Shown here: positions 15,516 to 23,497 of the stretch, in pieces
Layout of the letters: every line of letters starts with the position of its first letter
Position numbering within the stretch: position 1 is the first letter of the stretch
Assembly: GCF_049446155.1 (NCBI RefSeq)
Contig: NZ_JBMSEE010000001.1
Location: forward strand, 724,092 to 788,091
Direction: 5' to 3'
DNA length: 64,000 nt
Source: Rivibacter sp049446155
Lineage (GTDB): Bacteria > Pseudomonadota > Gammaproteobacteria > Burkholderiales > Burkholderiaceae_C
Made by a program: the position numbers and the translations under genes
Notes under the pieces: generated by a model
The model's input: only the letters and a program-made list of their open reading frames with translations
The model's database searches: none
What the model was told of the DNA's origin: nothing

Positions 15516-16688
15516 TCAGGCCAGGGCTGCATGGCGCATCTGCTCGAGGTGGACCTGGAACGAGACCTCGTCGAGCTCGTCGACGAAGCGCTGCAACACG
15601 GGGCGCCACTTCAGCGCGAGCGCGGTGCGGCGCGCCTCGAAGCGCATCGGCGAGGGCGGCAGCGCCAGCAGCGCCGCGCGCTGCGTGCGCTCGATGAACG
15701 CCTGCGCATCGCCCTTGGGGCACAGCACGCCGTCGAAGCCGTGACGCAGGTGCTGGCGCGCCGCGCCGGTGTCGTAGGCGACGACGACGAGGCCCGAGGC
15801 CAGGGCCTCGAGCGTGACGTTGCCGAAGGTGTCGGTCAGGCTGGGGAACAGGAACACGTCTGCGCTCGCATAGCAGCGCGCGAGATCGATGCCGGTGCGC
15901 ACGCCGAGGAACAGCGCCTGCGGATACTCGGCCTCGAGCCGGCGGCGGCACGGGCCGTCGCCGATCACCACCATGCGCGTGCCGGGCCGCACGCGGCGCG
16001 CTTCGCGAAACGCCGCGAGCGCCAGCTCCGGCTGCTTCTCGCGCGCGAGGCGGCCGACGTAGAGCATCACCACCTGGCCGGGCCGCGTCGCGCCCCAGGC
16101 GCCGCGCAGCTCGGCGCTGCGCAGCTCGGGCCTGAAGTGTTCGCCGTCGACGCCGCGCCCGACCACCGCCAGGCGTTCGAAGCCCAGTTGCTGCAGTTCC
16201 TCGCGCGCCTCGTCGGTGGGCACGAAGCTGCGGTGCGCCTGGTTGTGCAGCCAGCGCAGGTAGCCGCGCACCGCGCCGCTCGCGAGGCCCAGGCCGTAGT
16301 GGCCGCAGTAGCGCTGGAAGTGGGTGCGAAAGTCGCTCGTCACCGCCGCGCCCAGGCGGCGCCCGGCGACCACCGCCGCCGCGCCCAGCGGCCCCGGCGT
16401 CGCCACGTGCACGAGCTGCGGCCGCAGCGGCCGCCAGCGGCGCGCCAGGGCGGCGGCGCTCGCGAGGCCGAAGCGCAGCTGCGGGTACATCGGGATCGGC
16501 AGCCCGAAGGTGAGCTGGTCGCTCGTCGGCGCCAGCGCCGGCGCGCGATCGTCGTGGCCCGGCTGGTGCGGCCGCACGACGCACACCTCATGGCCGCGCT
16601 CGCGCAGCGCGGCCACGGTGCGACAGGTGGTCATCGCGACGCCGTTGAGTTCCGGTGGGTAGGTCTCGGTGACGTAGACGATGCGCAT
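15516..16688 (-). CDS. Family 4 glycosyltransferase, MgtA-like
   Basis: 390 residues. N-terminal RIVYVTETYPPELNGVAMTTCRTV and DFRTHFQRYCGHYG with the C-terminal YVGRLAREKQPELAL and FLFPSLTDTFGNVTLEALASGLVVVAYD match GDP-mannose-dependent alpha-mannosyltransferases (MgtA type) that work on lipids or cell-surface glycans. Donor specificity is inferred from resemblance only. It starts 49 bases after a sigma-54-type element that is back to back with that of the UDP-sugar gene at 16823; the PAP2 gene follows 103 bases downstream and may be cotranscribed. Confidence 0.88.
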   Translation of the reverse strand: MRIVYVTETYPPELNGVAMTTCRTVAALRERGHEVCVVRPHQPGHDDRAPALAPTSDQLTFGLPIPMYPQLRFGLASAAALARRWRPLRPQLVHVATPGPLGAAAVVAGRRLGAAVTSDFRTHFQRYCGHYGLGLASGAVRGYLRWLHNQAHRSFVPTDEAREELQQLGFERLAVVGRGVDGEHFRPELRSAELRGAWGATRPGQVVMLYVGRLAREKQPELALAAFREARRVRPGTRMVVIGDGPCRRRLEAEYPQALFLGVRTGIDLARCYASADVFLFPSLTDTFGNVTLEALASGLVVVAYDTGAARQHLRHGFDGVLCPKGDAQAFIERTQRAALLALPPSPMRFEARRTALALKWRPVLQRFVDELDEVSFQVHLEQMRHAALA

Positions 16689-16736
16689 CGCGGCTCCAGG
16701 CAGCCGGCACGAAAGGCCTGCTGGCAGCCGGCGTTG

Positions 16737-16750
16737 GCAACCGCCATGCC
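16737..16750 (-). promoter_or_regulatory. Sigma-54-type -24/-12 element (site 5)
   Basis: Minus strand GGCATG-GCGG-TTGC followed by C, 49 bases before the start at 16688. Confidence 0.7.
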
Positions 16751-16765
16751 CGCGACAACAGCGTA

Positions 16766-16779
16766 GGCATGGGGGTTGC
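16766..16779 (+). promoter_or_regulatory. Sigma-54-type -24/-12 element (site 6)
   Basis: GGCATG-GGGG-TTGC followed by C, 44 bases before the ATG at 16823 and 15 bases from the divergent site 5. Confidence 0.7.
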
Positions 16780-16822
16780 CGACGACGGCTTCAATGCCAC
16801 ACAAGCGCAAGGAGGCCCAGCA

Positions 16823-17806
16823 ATGGACGGTGCAGCGGTGATCGTGGCCGGCGGCGCCGGTTTCATCGGCAGCCATCTGTGCGAGCGCCTGCTGCGCGAC
16901 GGGCACGACGTGGTGGCGCTCGACGACCTCTCGACCGGACGGCGCACGCACCTCGCGCGGCTCGCATCCAACGGCCGGCGCATCCGATTGCGCCTGCACG
17001 ACATTTGCCACCCCTTGCCGGAAGACCTGCCGCCCACGCAGCGCATCTACAACCTCGCCTGCGCCGCCAGCCCCACGGCCTACCAGAAGGAGCCGGTGCA
17101 CACCGCGCTCACCAGCGCCGTGGGCACCTGGCGCCTGCTCGAGCTCGCGCGCCACGGCGACAGCCGGCTGCTGCAGGTCTCGACCAGCGAGGTCTACGGC
17201 GATCCGCTCGCGCATCCGCAGGCCGAGGAGGACTGGGGCCACGTCAACCCGATCGGCCCGCGCTCCTGCTACGACGAAGGCAAGCGCTTCGCCGAGGCGC
17301 TGACCTTTGCCTACGCGCGCCAGTTCGACACCACGGTCGGCATCGCGCGCGTGTTCAACACCTACGGCCCGCGGCTGCGCCCGGGCGACGGCCGCGTGGT
17401 CAGCAACTTCATCGTGCAGGCACTGCTGGGCCAGCCGCTCACCGTCTACGGCGACGGCGAGCAGACGCGCAGCTTCTGCTACGTGGACGACACGGTCGAG
17501 GCACTGGTGCGCGTGATGGCCAGCGACGGGCCGGGGCCGTTCAACGTCGGCAACCCGGTCGAGACCACGGTGCTCGAGCTGGCCGAGCTGGTGCTGCGCC
17601 TGACCGGCAGCCGCTCCGCGCTCGTGCGCCGGCCGCTGCCGGCCGACGACCCCGTGCGCCGCCGCCCCGACATCCGGCGCGCGATGCACATGCTGGGCTG
17701 GCGCCCGTGTGTCTCGCTCGAAGACGGGCTGAAGGAGACGATCCGCTACTTCCGGCTCGAGCTGGCCGGCGCGCTGGCGGACGAGGCGCTGCGGCGCGCG
17801 GCTTGA
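16823..17806 (+). CDS. NAD-dependent sugar epimerase/dehydratase, UDP-glucuronate decarboxylase-like
   Basis: 327 residues. GGAGFIGSHLCERLL binds NAD; the Thr/Ser of STSEVYGDP and the Tyr/Lys of CYDEGKRFAE form the active site, and GPRSCYDEGKR with RVFNTYGPR and DGEQTRSFCYVDD are typical of UDP-xylose synthases. Expected reaction: UDP-glucuronate to UDP-xylose and CO2, giving a pentose donor for surface glycans. A perfect AAGGAGG lies 8 bases before the ATG at 16823, which decides the start over the longer frame from 16769. A sigma-54-type element is 44 bases upstream. Related 4,6-dehydratases remain possible. Confidence 0.88.
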   Translation: MDGAAVIVAGGAGFIGSHLCERLLRDGHDVVALDDLSTGRRTHLARLASNGRRIRLRLHDICHPLPEDLPPTQRIYNLACAASPTAYQKEPVHTALTSAVGTWRLLELARHGDSRLLQVSTSEVYGDPLAHPQAEEDWGHVNPIGPRSCYDEGKRFAEALTFAYARQFDTTVGIARVFNTYGPRLRPGDGRVVSNFIVQALLGQPLTVYGDGEQTRSFCYVDDTVEALVRVMASDGPGPFNVGNPVETTVLELAELVLRLTGSRSALVRRPLPADDPVRRRPDIRRAMHMLGWRPCVSLEDGLKETIRYFRLELAGALADEALRRAA

Positions 17807-17912
17807 CGCCGGCCGGGCCGCCATGAGGCGAGGCGCGCGGGCGCCTCGACAATCCGCGCCTTTCGGAACCCTCACACGGCGAGGCGCATCTGCCCCGCAT
17901 CAGCCCATCACC

Positions 17913-19118
17913 ATGCAACGTCGCCGCTTCATCGGCGGGACAGGCGCCGCGCTGGCGGCGATGGGCGCCCGCCCTGCACCCGCTTCGCCCGCCGAGACGT
18001 CCTCGCCCGGCGGCAGCGCGGGCGCGCCCTTCGCGACGCCGGCGCCGCTGGTGCCGATGCAGGCGCGCATCGATCGCATCGTCGAGATCATGGTGTGCAC
18101 GCGGCCGTTCCGCGCCGCGGGGCCGCGCATCGAGGCGCAGCAATGGGGGCGTCAGACCGTGGTGCACAACTACGGCCACGGCGGCAGCGGCTGGTCGCTC
18201 TCGTGGGGCTCGGCCCGGCTCGCGGTGGAGCTGGCGCTGACCACGCGCGAGAAGCGCCTCGCGGTGATCGGCTGCGGCGCGATCGGCCTCACCACCGCGC
18301 GCGTGGCCCAGCGCGCCGGCCTGCGGGTGCGCATCTACAGCCGCGAGCTGCCGCCGCAGGTGCGCTCGTCGATGGCCACCGGCGTCTGGTCGCCGTCATC
18401 GCGCCTGTGCGACGAGGCCCATGCGACGCCCGCGTTCCGCCGACAGTGGGAAACGATGGCGCGCGACTCGCACCAGATGTACCAGCACCTGCTGGGCCTG
18501 CCCGGCGAGCCGGTGGAATGGCGCGAGGGCTATGTCCTGTCGGACATTCCGTTCGGCCTGCCGCTGCCAGAGCCGGCCCAGCCCGAGGCCTCAGCCGAAC
18601 CGGACTACGCGGACCTCGAAGGCGAGCTGCTCGGCGACCTGCGCCCGCGCTCGGTGCCGCTGGCGCCCCACCAGCACCCGTTCCCGGTGCCCTTTGCGCG
18701 GCGCTACACGCAGATGGTGTTCAACCTGCCGGCCTACAGCCAGCTGCTGATGAACGAGTTCATGCGCGACGGCGGCGAGATCGTGCACCGCGACTTTGAG
18801 AGCCCGCGCCAGTTTGCCGGCCTGAGCGAACGCACGCTGGTCAATGCCACCGGCTACGGCGCCCGCGCGCTGCTCGGCGACGAGAGCCTCGTGCCCGTGC
18901 GCGGCCAGATCGCTCGCCTGGTGCCGCAGCCCGACGTGCGCTACGGCATCACCTGGCGCGGCCACAACCTCTCGGTGGTCTCGCGGCGCGACGGCCTGCT
19001 GGTGCAGGCGCAGGGGGACGGGGACTTTGGCAACGAGAGCGTGGCGCCGGACCGGGCGCTGGCCGAGGCAGCGGTGAGGCGGCTGGCGGGGTTGTTTGGG
19101 CGGGGCAGCGCGGCATAA
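17913..19118 (+). CDS. Tat-exported DAAO-type FAD oxidoreductase with permuted motif order
   Basis: 401 residues. It opens with a twin-arginine signal (RRRFIGGTGAALAAMGA). The HNYGHGGSGWSLSWG stretch and the TRPFRAAGPRIEA stretch before it, which normally close D-amino-acid oxidase-like proteins, come first (about residues 65-105), followed by the FAD-binding VIGCGAIGLTTARVAQRAG near 120 and a normal middle ending in NATGYGARALLGDESLVPVRGQ and a short tail. This is a circularly permuted order of DAAO-type motifs. I recall proteins of this layout in related bacteria but know no assigned substrate. No obvious promoter is seen upstream. Confidence 0.82.
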   Translation: MQRRRFIGGTGAALAAMGARPAPASPAETSSPGGSAGAPFATPAPLVPMQARIDRIVEIMVCTRPFRAAGPRIEAQQWGRQTVVHNYGHGGSGWSLSWGSARLAVELALTTREKRLAVIGCGAIGLTTARVAQRAGLRVRIYSRELPPQVRSSMATGVWSPSSRLCDEAHATPAFRRQWETMARDSHQMYQHLLGLPGEPVEWREGYVLSDIPFGLPLPEPAQPEASAEPDYADLEGELLGDLRPRSVPLAPHQHPFPVPFARRYTQMVFNLPAYSQLLMNEFMRDGGEIVHRDFESPRQFAGLSERTLVNATGYGARALLGDESLVPVRGQIARLVPQPDVRYGITWRGHNLSVVSRRDGLLVQAQGDGDFGNESVAPDRALAEAAVRRLAGLFGRGSAA

Positions 19119-19251
19119 GAAAACTTGGCCCCAACGCCGGTTCTATAAAAAACCTTGGGCTCCCAAAGAAAAAGCCGCGCTGCCGGTGATCGGCTACGAG
19201 TTCCTCTTGTCCCGGCGGCCGCAGCAAGCAGGTCGTTCATGTGGAACTCCT

Positions 19252-19995
19252 TCAGGTGCGTCCCTTCACGGGAATGAGCGCACCGGTGATCGCCGCCGCG
19301 TCATCGGAGAGAAGGAACACGACCACGCGTGCCAGCGCACGCGGACTCACCCACCGGGCGTGATCGGCGTTCGGCATCGCGCAGCGGTTGGCTGGCGTGT
19401 CGATGATGCTCGGCAGCACGGCGTTGACGGTGATGCCGCGGTCCTTGAACTCCTCGGCCATCGCTTCGGTGAGGCGCGCGACGCCGGACTTCGCGGCGGC
19501 ATAGGCGCCCATCCCGAGACCGGCATGGCCGGCAGCCGATGCGCCTACGTTGACGATGCGACCGTGGCCTCCTGCGAGCAGGTGCGGCAGCGCGGCCTGC
19601 GACGCAAGCAAGGTGGTGCGCAGGTTCATGGCATACAGCGCGTCCCAGGTGTCGACGCTGCCCTGCTCCACCGTTTCCCATCGAAAGCCGCCGGCGACGT
19701 TGACCAGCGCTGACAGGCCGCCCAAACGCAATGCGGCGTCGTCCAGGGCACGGTGCGCCGCCGCGGCGTCGCCCAAGTCGATGCCGCCGAGCGCAACGAC
19801 GTTGTCCGGCACGTCGGCCGGCGCCGGTGCCTTGTCGAGCATGGACACGCGCGCGCCGGCGGCCAGCAGTTCTCGGGTGACCGCACGGCCGAGCGCGCCG
19901 AAGCCGCCGGTCACCGCGAGGGACTTCCCGGCAAGCGCGAGCTCACGCGTGGCTTCATCGAGCGGGGCGAAAGAAGGGGTCTCGGGGACATTCAT
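19252..19995 (-). CDS. SDR-family oxidoreductase
   Basis: 247 residues: VTGGFGALGRAVTREL cofactor loop near 30, NVAGG near 95, catalytic Ser in NVGASAAGHAGLG and YAAAKSG with the Tyr/Lys pair near 165. Last of three minus-strand genes (sterol desaturase, aldehyde dehydrogenase, SDR); the gap to the aldehyde dehydrogenase is 39 bases. Together they could oxidise an alcohol to aldehyde to acid after a hydroxylation, but this is inference. The 133 bases between this gene and the one ending at 19118 hold no recognisable element. Confidence 0.87.
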   Translation of the reverse strand: MNVPETPSFAPLDEATRELALAGKSLAVTGGFGALGRAVTRELLAAGARVSMLDKAPAPADVPDNVVALGGIDLGDAAAAHRALDDAALRLGGLSALVNVAGGFRWETVEQGSVDTWDALYAMNLRTTLLASQAALPHLLAGGHGRIVNVGASAAGHAGLGMGAYAAAKSGVARLTEAMAEEFKDRGITVNAVLPSIIDTPANRCAMPNADHARWVSPRALARVVVFLLSDDAAAITGALIPVKGRT

Positions 19996-20034
19996 CGTCG
20001 ATGCGCTTTTCTCTTCAATCCAATCGCCAATCGT

Positions 20035-21486
20035 TCACTGCGCCTTCTTCAACGCCGGATCGGCGCGGCCGATGAACAACTTCAGCGCGAGCCGCTGCAC
20101 GGCCTTGCCATACGGCGGATAGAACAGACCGACAGGGAACAGGCGATGCCGCTTGAACACCGTGCGCGCATGCGACAGCTCGCGGAAACCTTCGACGCCG
20201 TGGTACGTGCCCATGCCCGAATTGCCCACCCCGCCGAAAGGCGCGTCGTGGTTGACCACGTGCCAGGCCCAGTCGTTGATCGTCACGCCGCCCGAGTGCG
20301 TGCGACGCAGCACGTCGTCGCGCGCCGCCGCGTCGTGGCTGAAGCAGTACAGCGCGAGCGGCCGCGGCCGGGCGCAGATGAAGGCGATCGCCTCGTCGTG
20401 CGTGTCGTAGGGAATCACCGGCAGGATGGGGCCGAAGATCTCCTCGCGCATCAGCGCCATCTCCGGCGTGCAGCCGGTGACGATGTGCAAGGGCATCCGG
20501 CGCGCATCGTTGAGCGGGCCGCACGGCGTCACGACGGCGCCCTTGGCCCTTGCATCGTCGAGCAGTGCCTGGAGGCGCGCGACGTGTCGATCGCTCGCGA
20601 TCGAGGTGTAGTCCCGGCTGTCGGCCGCGCACTCGCCGTAGAGGCGCACGAAGCTCGCCTGCACCTGCGACACGAAGGCGGCCACATGCTCGCGCGGGAC
20701 GAGTGCGTAGTCGGGTGACACGCACACCTGGCCGCTGTTGGCGCCCTTGCCGTGCGCGATGCGCAGCGCGGCCTCGCGCACCGGGTAGCCGCGCATCACC
20801 AGGGCCGGCGACTTGCCGCCCAGCTCCAGCGTCACCGGCGTGAGGTGCTGCGCCGCCTGGCGCATCACGATGCGCCCGACTTGCGGCGAGCCGGTGAAGA
20901 CGATGTGGTTGAAGGGTAGCGACGAGAAGGCGTTCGGATCCTCGAGCTCGCCGCCGATCAACGCGACGCGGTCCTCGGGGAACACTTCGCCGAGCAGGCC
21001 CTTGAGCACGCCGTTGGTGGCCGGGGTCACCTCCGGCATCTTGATCATCACGCGGTTCCCCGCGGCCAGCGCCGCCGCAAGCGGCCCAAGCGACAGGTAG
21101 ACCGGGAAGTTCCAGGTGGCGATCACGCCCACCACGCCCTTGGGCTGGTAGTGCACGCTCAGGCTGTTGGAGAGGAACAGCAGCTCGGTGGAGCGGCGGC
21201 TCGGCTTCATCCAGCGCCTGACATGCGAGATCGCATGGTCGATCTCGAGCGTCGTGGGCAGCACGTCGAGCATCATCGATTCGGACGGCGAGCGCCAGCC
21301 GAAGTCGCGGCTGATCGCATCGGCCAGCAAGTCCTGGTAGCGCGAGACCTGCCGCTTCAGGGCACGCAGCTGAGCACGGCGTTCATCCGCCGAAGAAAAG
21401 GGTTGCGCGTCGAACGCGCGTTGCTGCGCGTCGAAGATCTGGGCAACGCGCGCGCCGCCGTCGACGGCCAGGGTCCGGTCGTTCAT
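20035..21486 (-). CDS. Coniferyl-aldehyde-dehydrogenase-like aldehyde dehydrogenase
   Basis: 483 residues. ATWNFPVYLSLGPLAAALAAGN and FTGSPQVGR bind NAD(P); the general base Glu is in TLELGGKSP (near 221) and the nucleophile Cys is near residue 255 in GQVCVSPDY. The NSGQVC form and the C-terminal INDWAWHVVNHDAPFGGVG resemble coniferyl aldehyde dehydrogenases (CalB type), which oxidise aromatic or fatty aldehydes. It begins 4 bases after the sterol desaturase stop, so the two are cotranscribed. Substrate uncertain. Confidence 0.9.
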   Translation of the reverse strand: MNDRTLAVDGGARVAQIFDAQQRAFDAQPFSSADERRAQLRALKRQVSRYQDLLADAISRDFGWRSPSESMMLDVLPTTLEIDHAISHVRRWMKPSRRSTELLFLSNSLSVHYQPKGVVGVIATWNFPVYLSLGPLAAALAAGNRVMIKMPEVTPATNGVLKGLLGEVFPEDRVALIGGELEDPNAFSSLPFNHIVFTGSPQVGRIVMRQAAQHLTPVTLELGGKSPALVMRGYPVREAALRIAHGKGANSGQVCVSPDYALVPREHVAAFVSQVQASFVRLYGECAADSRDYTSIASDRHVARLQALLDDARAKGAVVTPCGPLNDARRMPLHIVTGCTPEMALMREEIFGPILPVIPYDTHDEAIAFICARPRPLALYCFSHDAAARDDVLRRTHSGGVTINDWAWHVVNHDAPFGGVGNSGMGTYHGVEGFRELSHARTVFKRHRLFPVGLFYPPYGKAVQRLALKLFIGRADPALKKAQ

Positions 21487-21490
21487 GGGA

Positions 21491-22390
21491 TCAGGCTCCG
21501 CTGCCGTTCGCCGACGCGGTCAGCGGGGCATCGGCGCTGCTCTCGTAGGGGCGGCCGCCTGGGCGCAGCGCCGTGTGCTCGCGCGTGGAGTGCGACAGCG
21601 GGTAGAACATCTGGTCGGCCCAGTGCTCCTCGCCGAAGAGCCGGTCGTCTTCCAGGCCGACGGCCGCCGGGTACTTGCGCGTGATGTGCGCCGTGCCGAA
21701 CAGCACATCCCAGAAGAACAGCAGGTTGCCGAAGTTGCCCTTGTAGTGGCCGATGCCGTCGGCGTTGGTGAGCGCGTGGTGCGCCCAGTGCGTGGCCGGC
21801 GTCGAGATCGTCCGCTCGACGACCCACATGAGCGGGCGCAACGCGCGGATGCGGTAGAGCGGCTCGTCCCAGCGCCAAGCGCAGTGGGCGCCCAGGATCA
21901 CCGCGATCTTCACGACGATGTAGGCCGCGTACACCTTGCCGAAGCCGAGGAAGAGCAGCACGCCGCCCGCCCAGATCCCCGGCATCAGGAGGTAGTAGAA
22001 GAAGTTGTTGCGGTACGTGATGCGAATGCTCATGTACTTGGCCGAGTGGTGGGCGCGATGCAGAGGCCACAGCAGCGGCGTGTGGGAGAGGCGGTGCCAC
22101 CAGTACTGCGTCATGTCGTCGGCCACGAGGAAGATCGCGACCATGCTCCACCAGGGCAGATCCGCCCATGCACCGCGCTGGCCGGGTACGAGCCACGTAC
22201 ACAGCGCGTCGGTGCCGAGCAAGGCCACGGGCTGTGCGACCGCGATCAGGCTCACGAACATCAGCAACTCCAGCTTCGTGTCGTTGCCGTTCGCGTTCAC
22301 CGTGGCCTGGTAGCGGCGCGTCGCGAACTCCATCAGCCCGTAGCCGAGGATCAGGGCCAGCACCAGTACGTTCTGAAGCATCGGACTCAT
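21491..22390 (-). CDS. Sterol desaturase/fatty acid hydroxylase family membrane protein
   Basis: 299 residues with about four membrane helices. The three His boxes of di-iron membrane hydroxylases are present: WWHRLSH, HRAHHSAKYM and THWAHHALTN. Enzymes of this family hydroxylate or desaturate lipids at the membrane using oxygen. It leads the operon with the aldehyde dehydrogenase and SDR and is divergent from a LysR regulator, its likely controller. Confidence 0.9.
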   Translation of the reverse strand: MSPMLQNVLVLALILGYGLMEFATRRYQATVNANGNDTKLELLMFVSLIAVAQPVALLGTDALCTWLVPGQRGAWADLPWWSMVAIFLVADDMTQYWWHRLSHTPLLWPLHRAHHSAKYMSIRITYRNNFFYYLLMPGIWAGGVLLFLGFGKVYAAYIVVKIAVILGAHCAWRWDEPLYRIRALRPLMWVVERTISTPATHWAHHALTNADGIGHYKGNFGNLLFFWDVLFGTAHITRKYPAAVGLEDDRLFGEEHWADQMFYPLSHSTREHTALRPGGRPYESSADAPLTASANGSGA

Positions 22391-22472
22391 CGCTTGTCTC
22401 CTTGCGGGGCGGCGCCTTCGGGCGCGCGTTCTTGCGGGCGTGCCATTTATCGGCGGCGCCCGTTAATGTGTC

Positions 22473-22515
22473 CAATGCATTGTTGACAACGCCTCAATGC
22501 ATCGGCAGCATTGAG
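22473..22515. promoter_or_regulatory. Likely LysR operator region
   Basis: Two palindromes lie in the divergent gap: CAATGCATTG (22473-22482) and the perfect inverted repeat CTCAATGC-N7-GCATTGAG (22493-22515), which ends 2 bases before the LysR start codon. The shared half-site is CAATGC. TTGACA at 22483 may be a -35 box. The second repeat covers the ribosome-binding site of the regulator, suggesting autorepression. Confidence 0.6.
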
Positions 22516-22517
22516 CG

Positions 22518-23435
22518 ATGGATTTGAAGCGGCTCTCGCACGTGGTCGCGCTCGCCGACGAGTGCCACTTCGCGCGCGCCGCGGAGCGGGTGCACCTGAG
22601 CCAACCGGCGTTCAGCCGCAGCATTCAGTCGATCGAGCGCGATGTCGGCATGCGCCTTTTCGATCGCGACACAGGCGACGTGAAGCCGACGCCCGCGGGC
22701 GCCTTTCTCGTCGAGCGGGCGCGACGCCTGCTGTTCGACGCGCGCTGCCTGCAGCGCGACGCGGCGCTGTACCGTGACAGCCAGCTCGGCGACACGGCCT
22801 TCGGCGCCGGGCCGTTCCCCGCCGCGACGATCATGCCGCGGGTCGTCGTGGCCCTGCGCAAGCAATACCCGGGTGTCGGCCTGCGGCTCGAGACGAACAA
22901 CTGGGAGCTGCTGCACGCGCGGCTGGTGGCCGAGGACATCGAGTTCTTCGTCGCCGACGTGCGCGACGTGCCGGCGGATCCGAAGATCGAGATCAGCTCG
23001 ATCGGGCGCCAGCCGGCGCACCTGTACGCCCGCACGGGCCATCCTCTGGCCGGTCGGCGCTGCACCTTCGCGCAGGTCTGGCGCTGCGGTTTCGCGACCA
23101 CCCGGCTGCCCAAGCCGATGCGCGCTCTGCTCGCGCGGCTCATCGGATTGCCCGCGGGACAGGAGCCCGTCTTGGCGGTGGAGTGCGACGACGTCTTCCT
23201 GCTGCGCACGCTGGCGCTCACCACCGACACCGTGATCGGCGCGCCCGAGGCGGGGCTGCGCGACGATGTTCGCGCGGGTGCGATCGTGCGGCTCGACGTC
23301 GACGACGTGCCGGACGTCTATTCGGAGATGGGGATCGTGACGCTGGTCAATCGCACGCCGTCGCCCATGGCGCAACGCGCCATCGCCTGCGTGCAGGAGA
23401 TCGCCAAAGCGGTGAACCTACCCATCGGGGCTTAG
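22518..23435 (+). CDS. LysR-family transcriptional regulator
   Basis: 305 residues. Winged-helix N-terminus: LKRLSHVVALADECHFARAAERVHLSQPAFSRSIQSIERDVGMRLF with the typical LSQPAFSRSI recognition helix is here in shortened form as LSQPAFSRS; the rest is a periplasmic-binding-like effector domain. It is divergent from the sterol desaturase/aldehyde dehydrogenase/SDR operon, the usual arrangement for a LysR and its target. The ligand is unknown. Confidence 0.92.
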   Translation: MDLKRLSHVVALADECHFARAAERVHLSQPAFSRSIQSIERDVGMRLFDRDTGDVKPTPAGAFLVERARRLLFDARCLQRDAALYRDSQLGDTAFGAGPFPAATIMPRVVVALRKQYPGVGLRLETNNWELLHARLVAEDIEFFVADVRDVPADPKIEISSIGRQPAHLYARTGHPLAGRRCTFAQVWRCGFATTRLPKPMRALLARLIGLPAGQEPVLAVECDDVFLLRTLALTTDTVIGAPEAGLRDDVRAGAIVRLDVDDVPDVYSEMGIVTLVNRTPSPMAQRAIACVQEIAKAVNLPIGA

Positions 23436-23497
23436 CGCCCGCAGGCCGATCCTTGGCCGCCCCGCGCCGCACGACCGGCAGTCCGTGGTTGACCGTC

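Noticed and set aside
15413..15532. N-terminal extension of the PAP2 protein
   Set aside because: These 40 codons translate a palindromic repeat and end at the neighbouring gene; no homologous residues or ribosome-binding site.
19119..19251. A-rich gap after the permuted FAD gene as a promoter, small RNA or terminator
   Set aside because: No hairpin with T-tract, no clear -35/-10 pair and no open frame that I could support.
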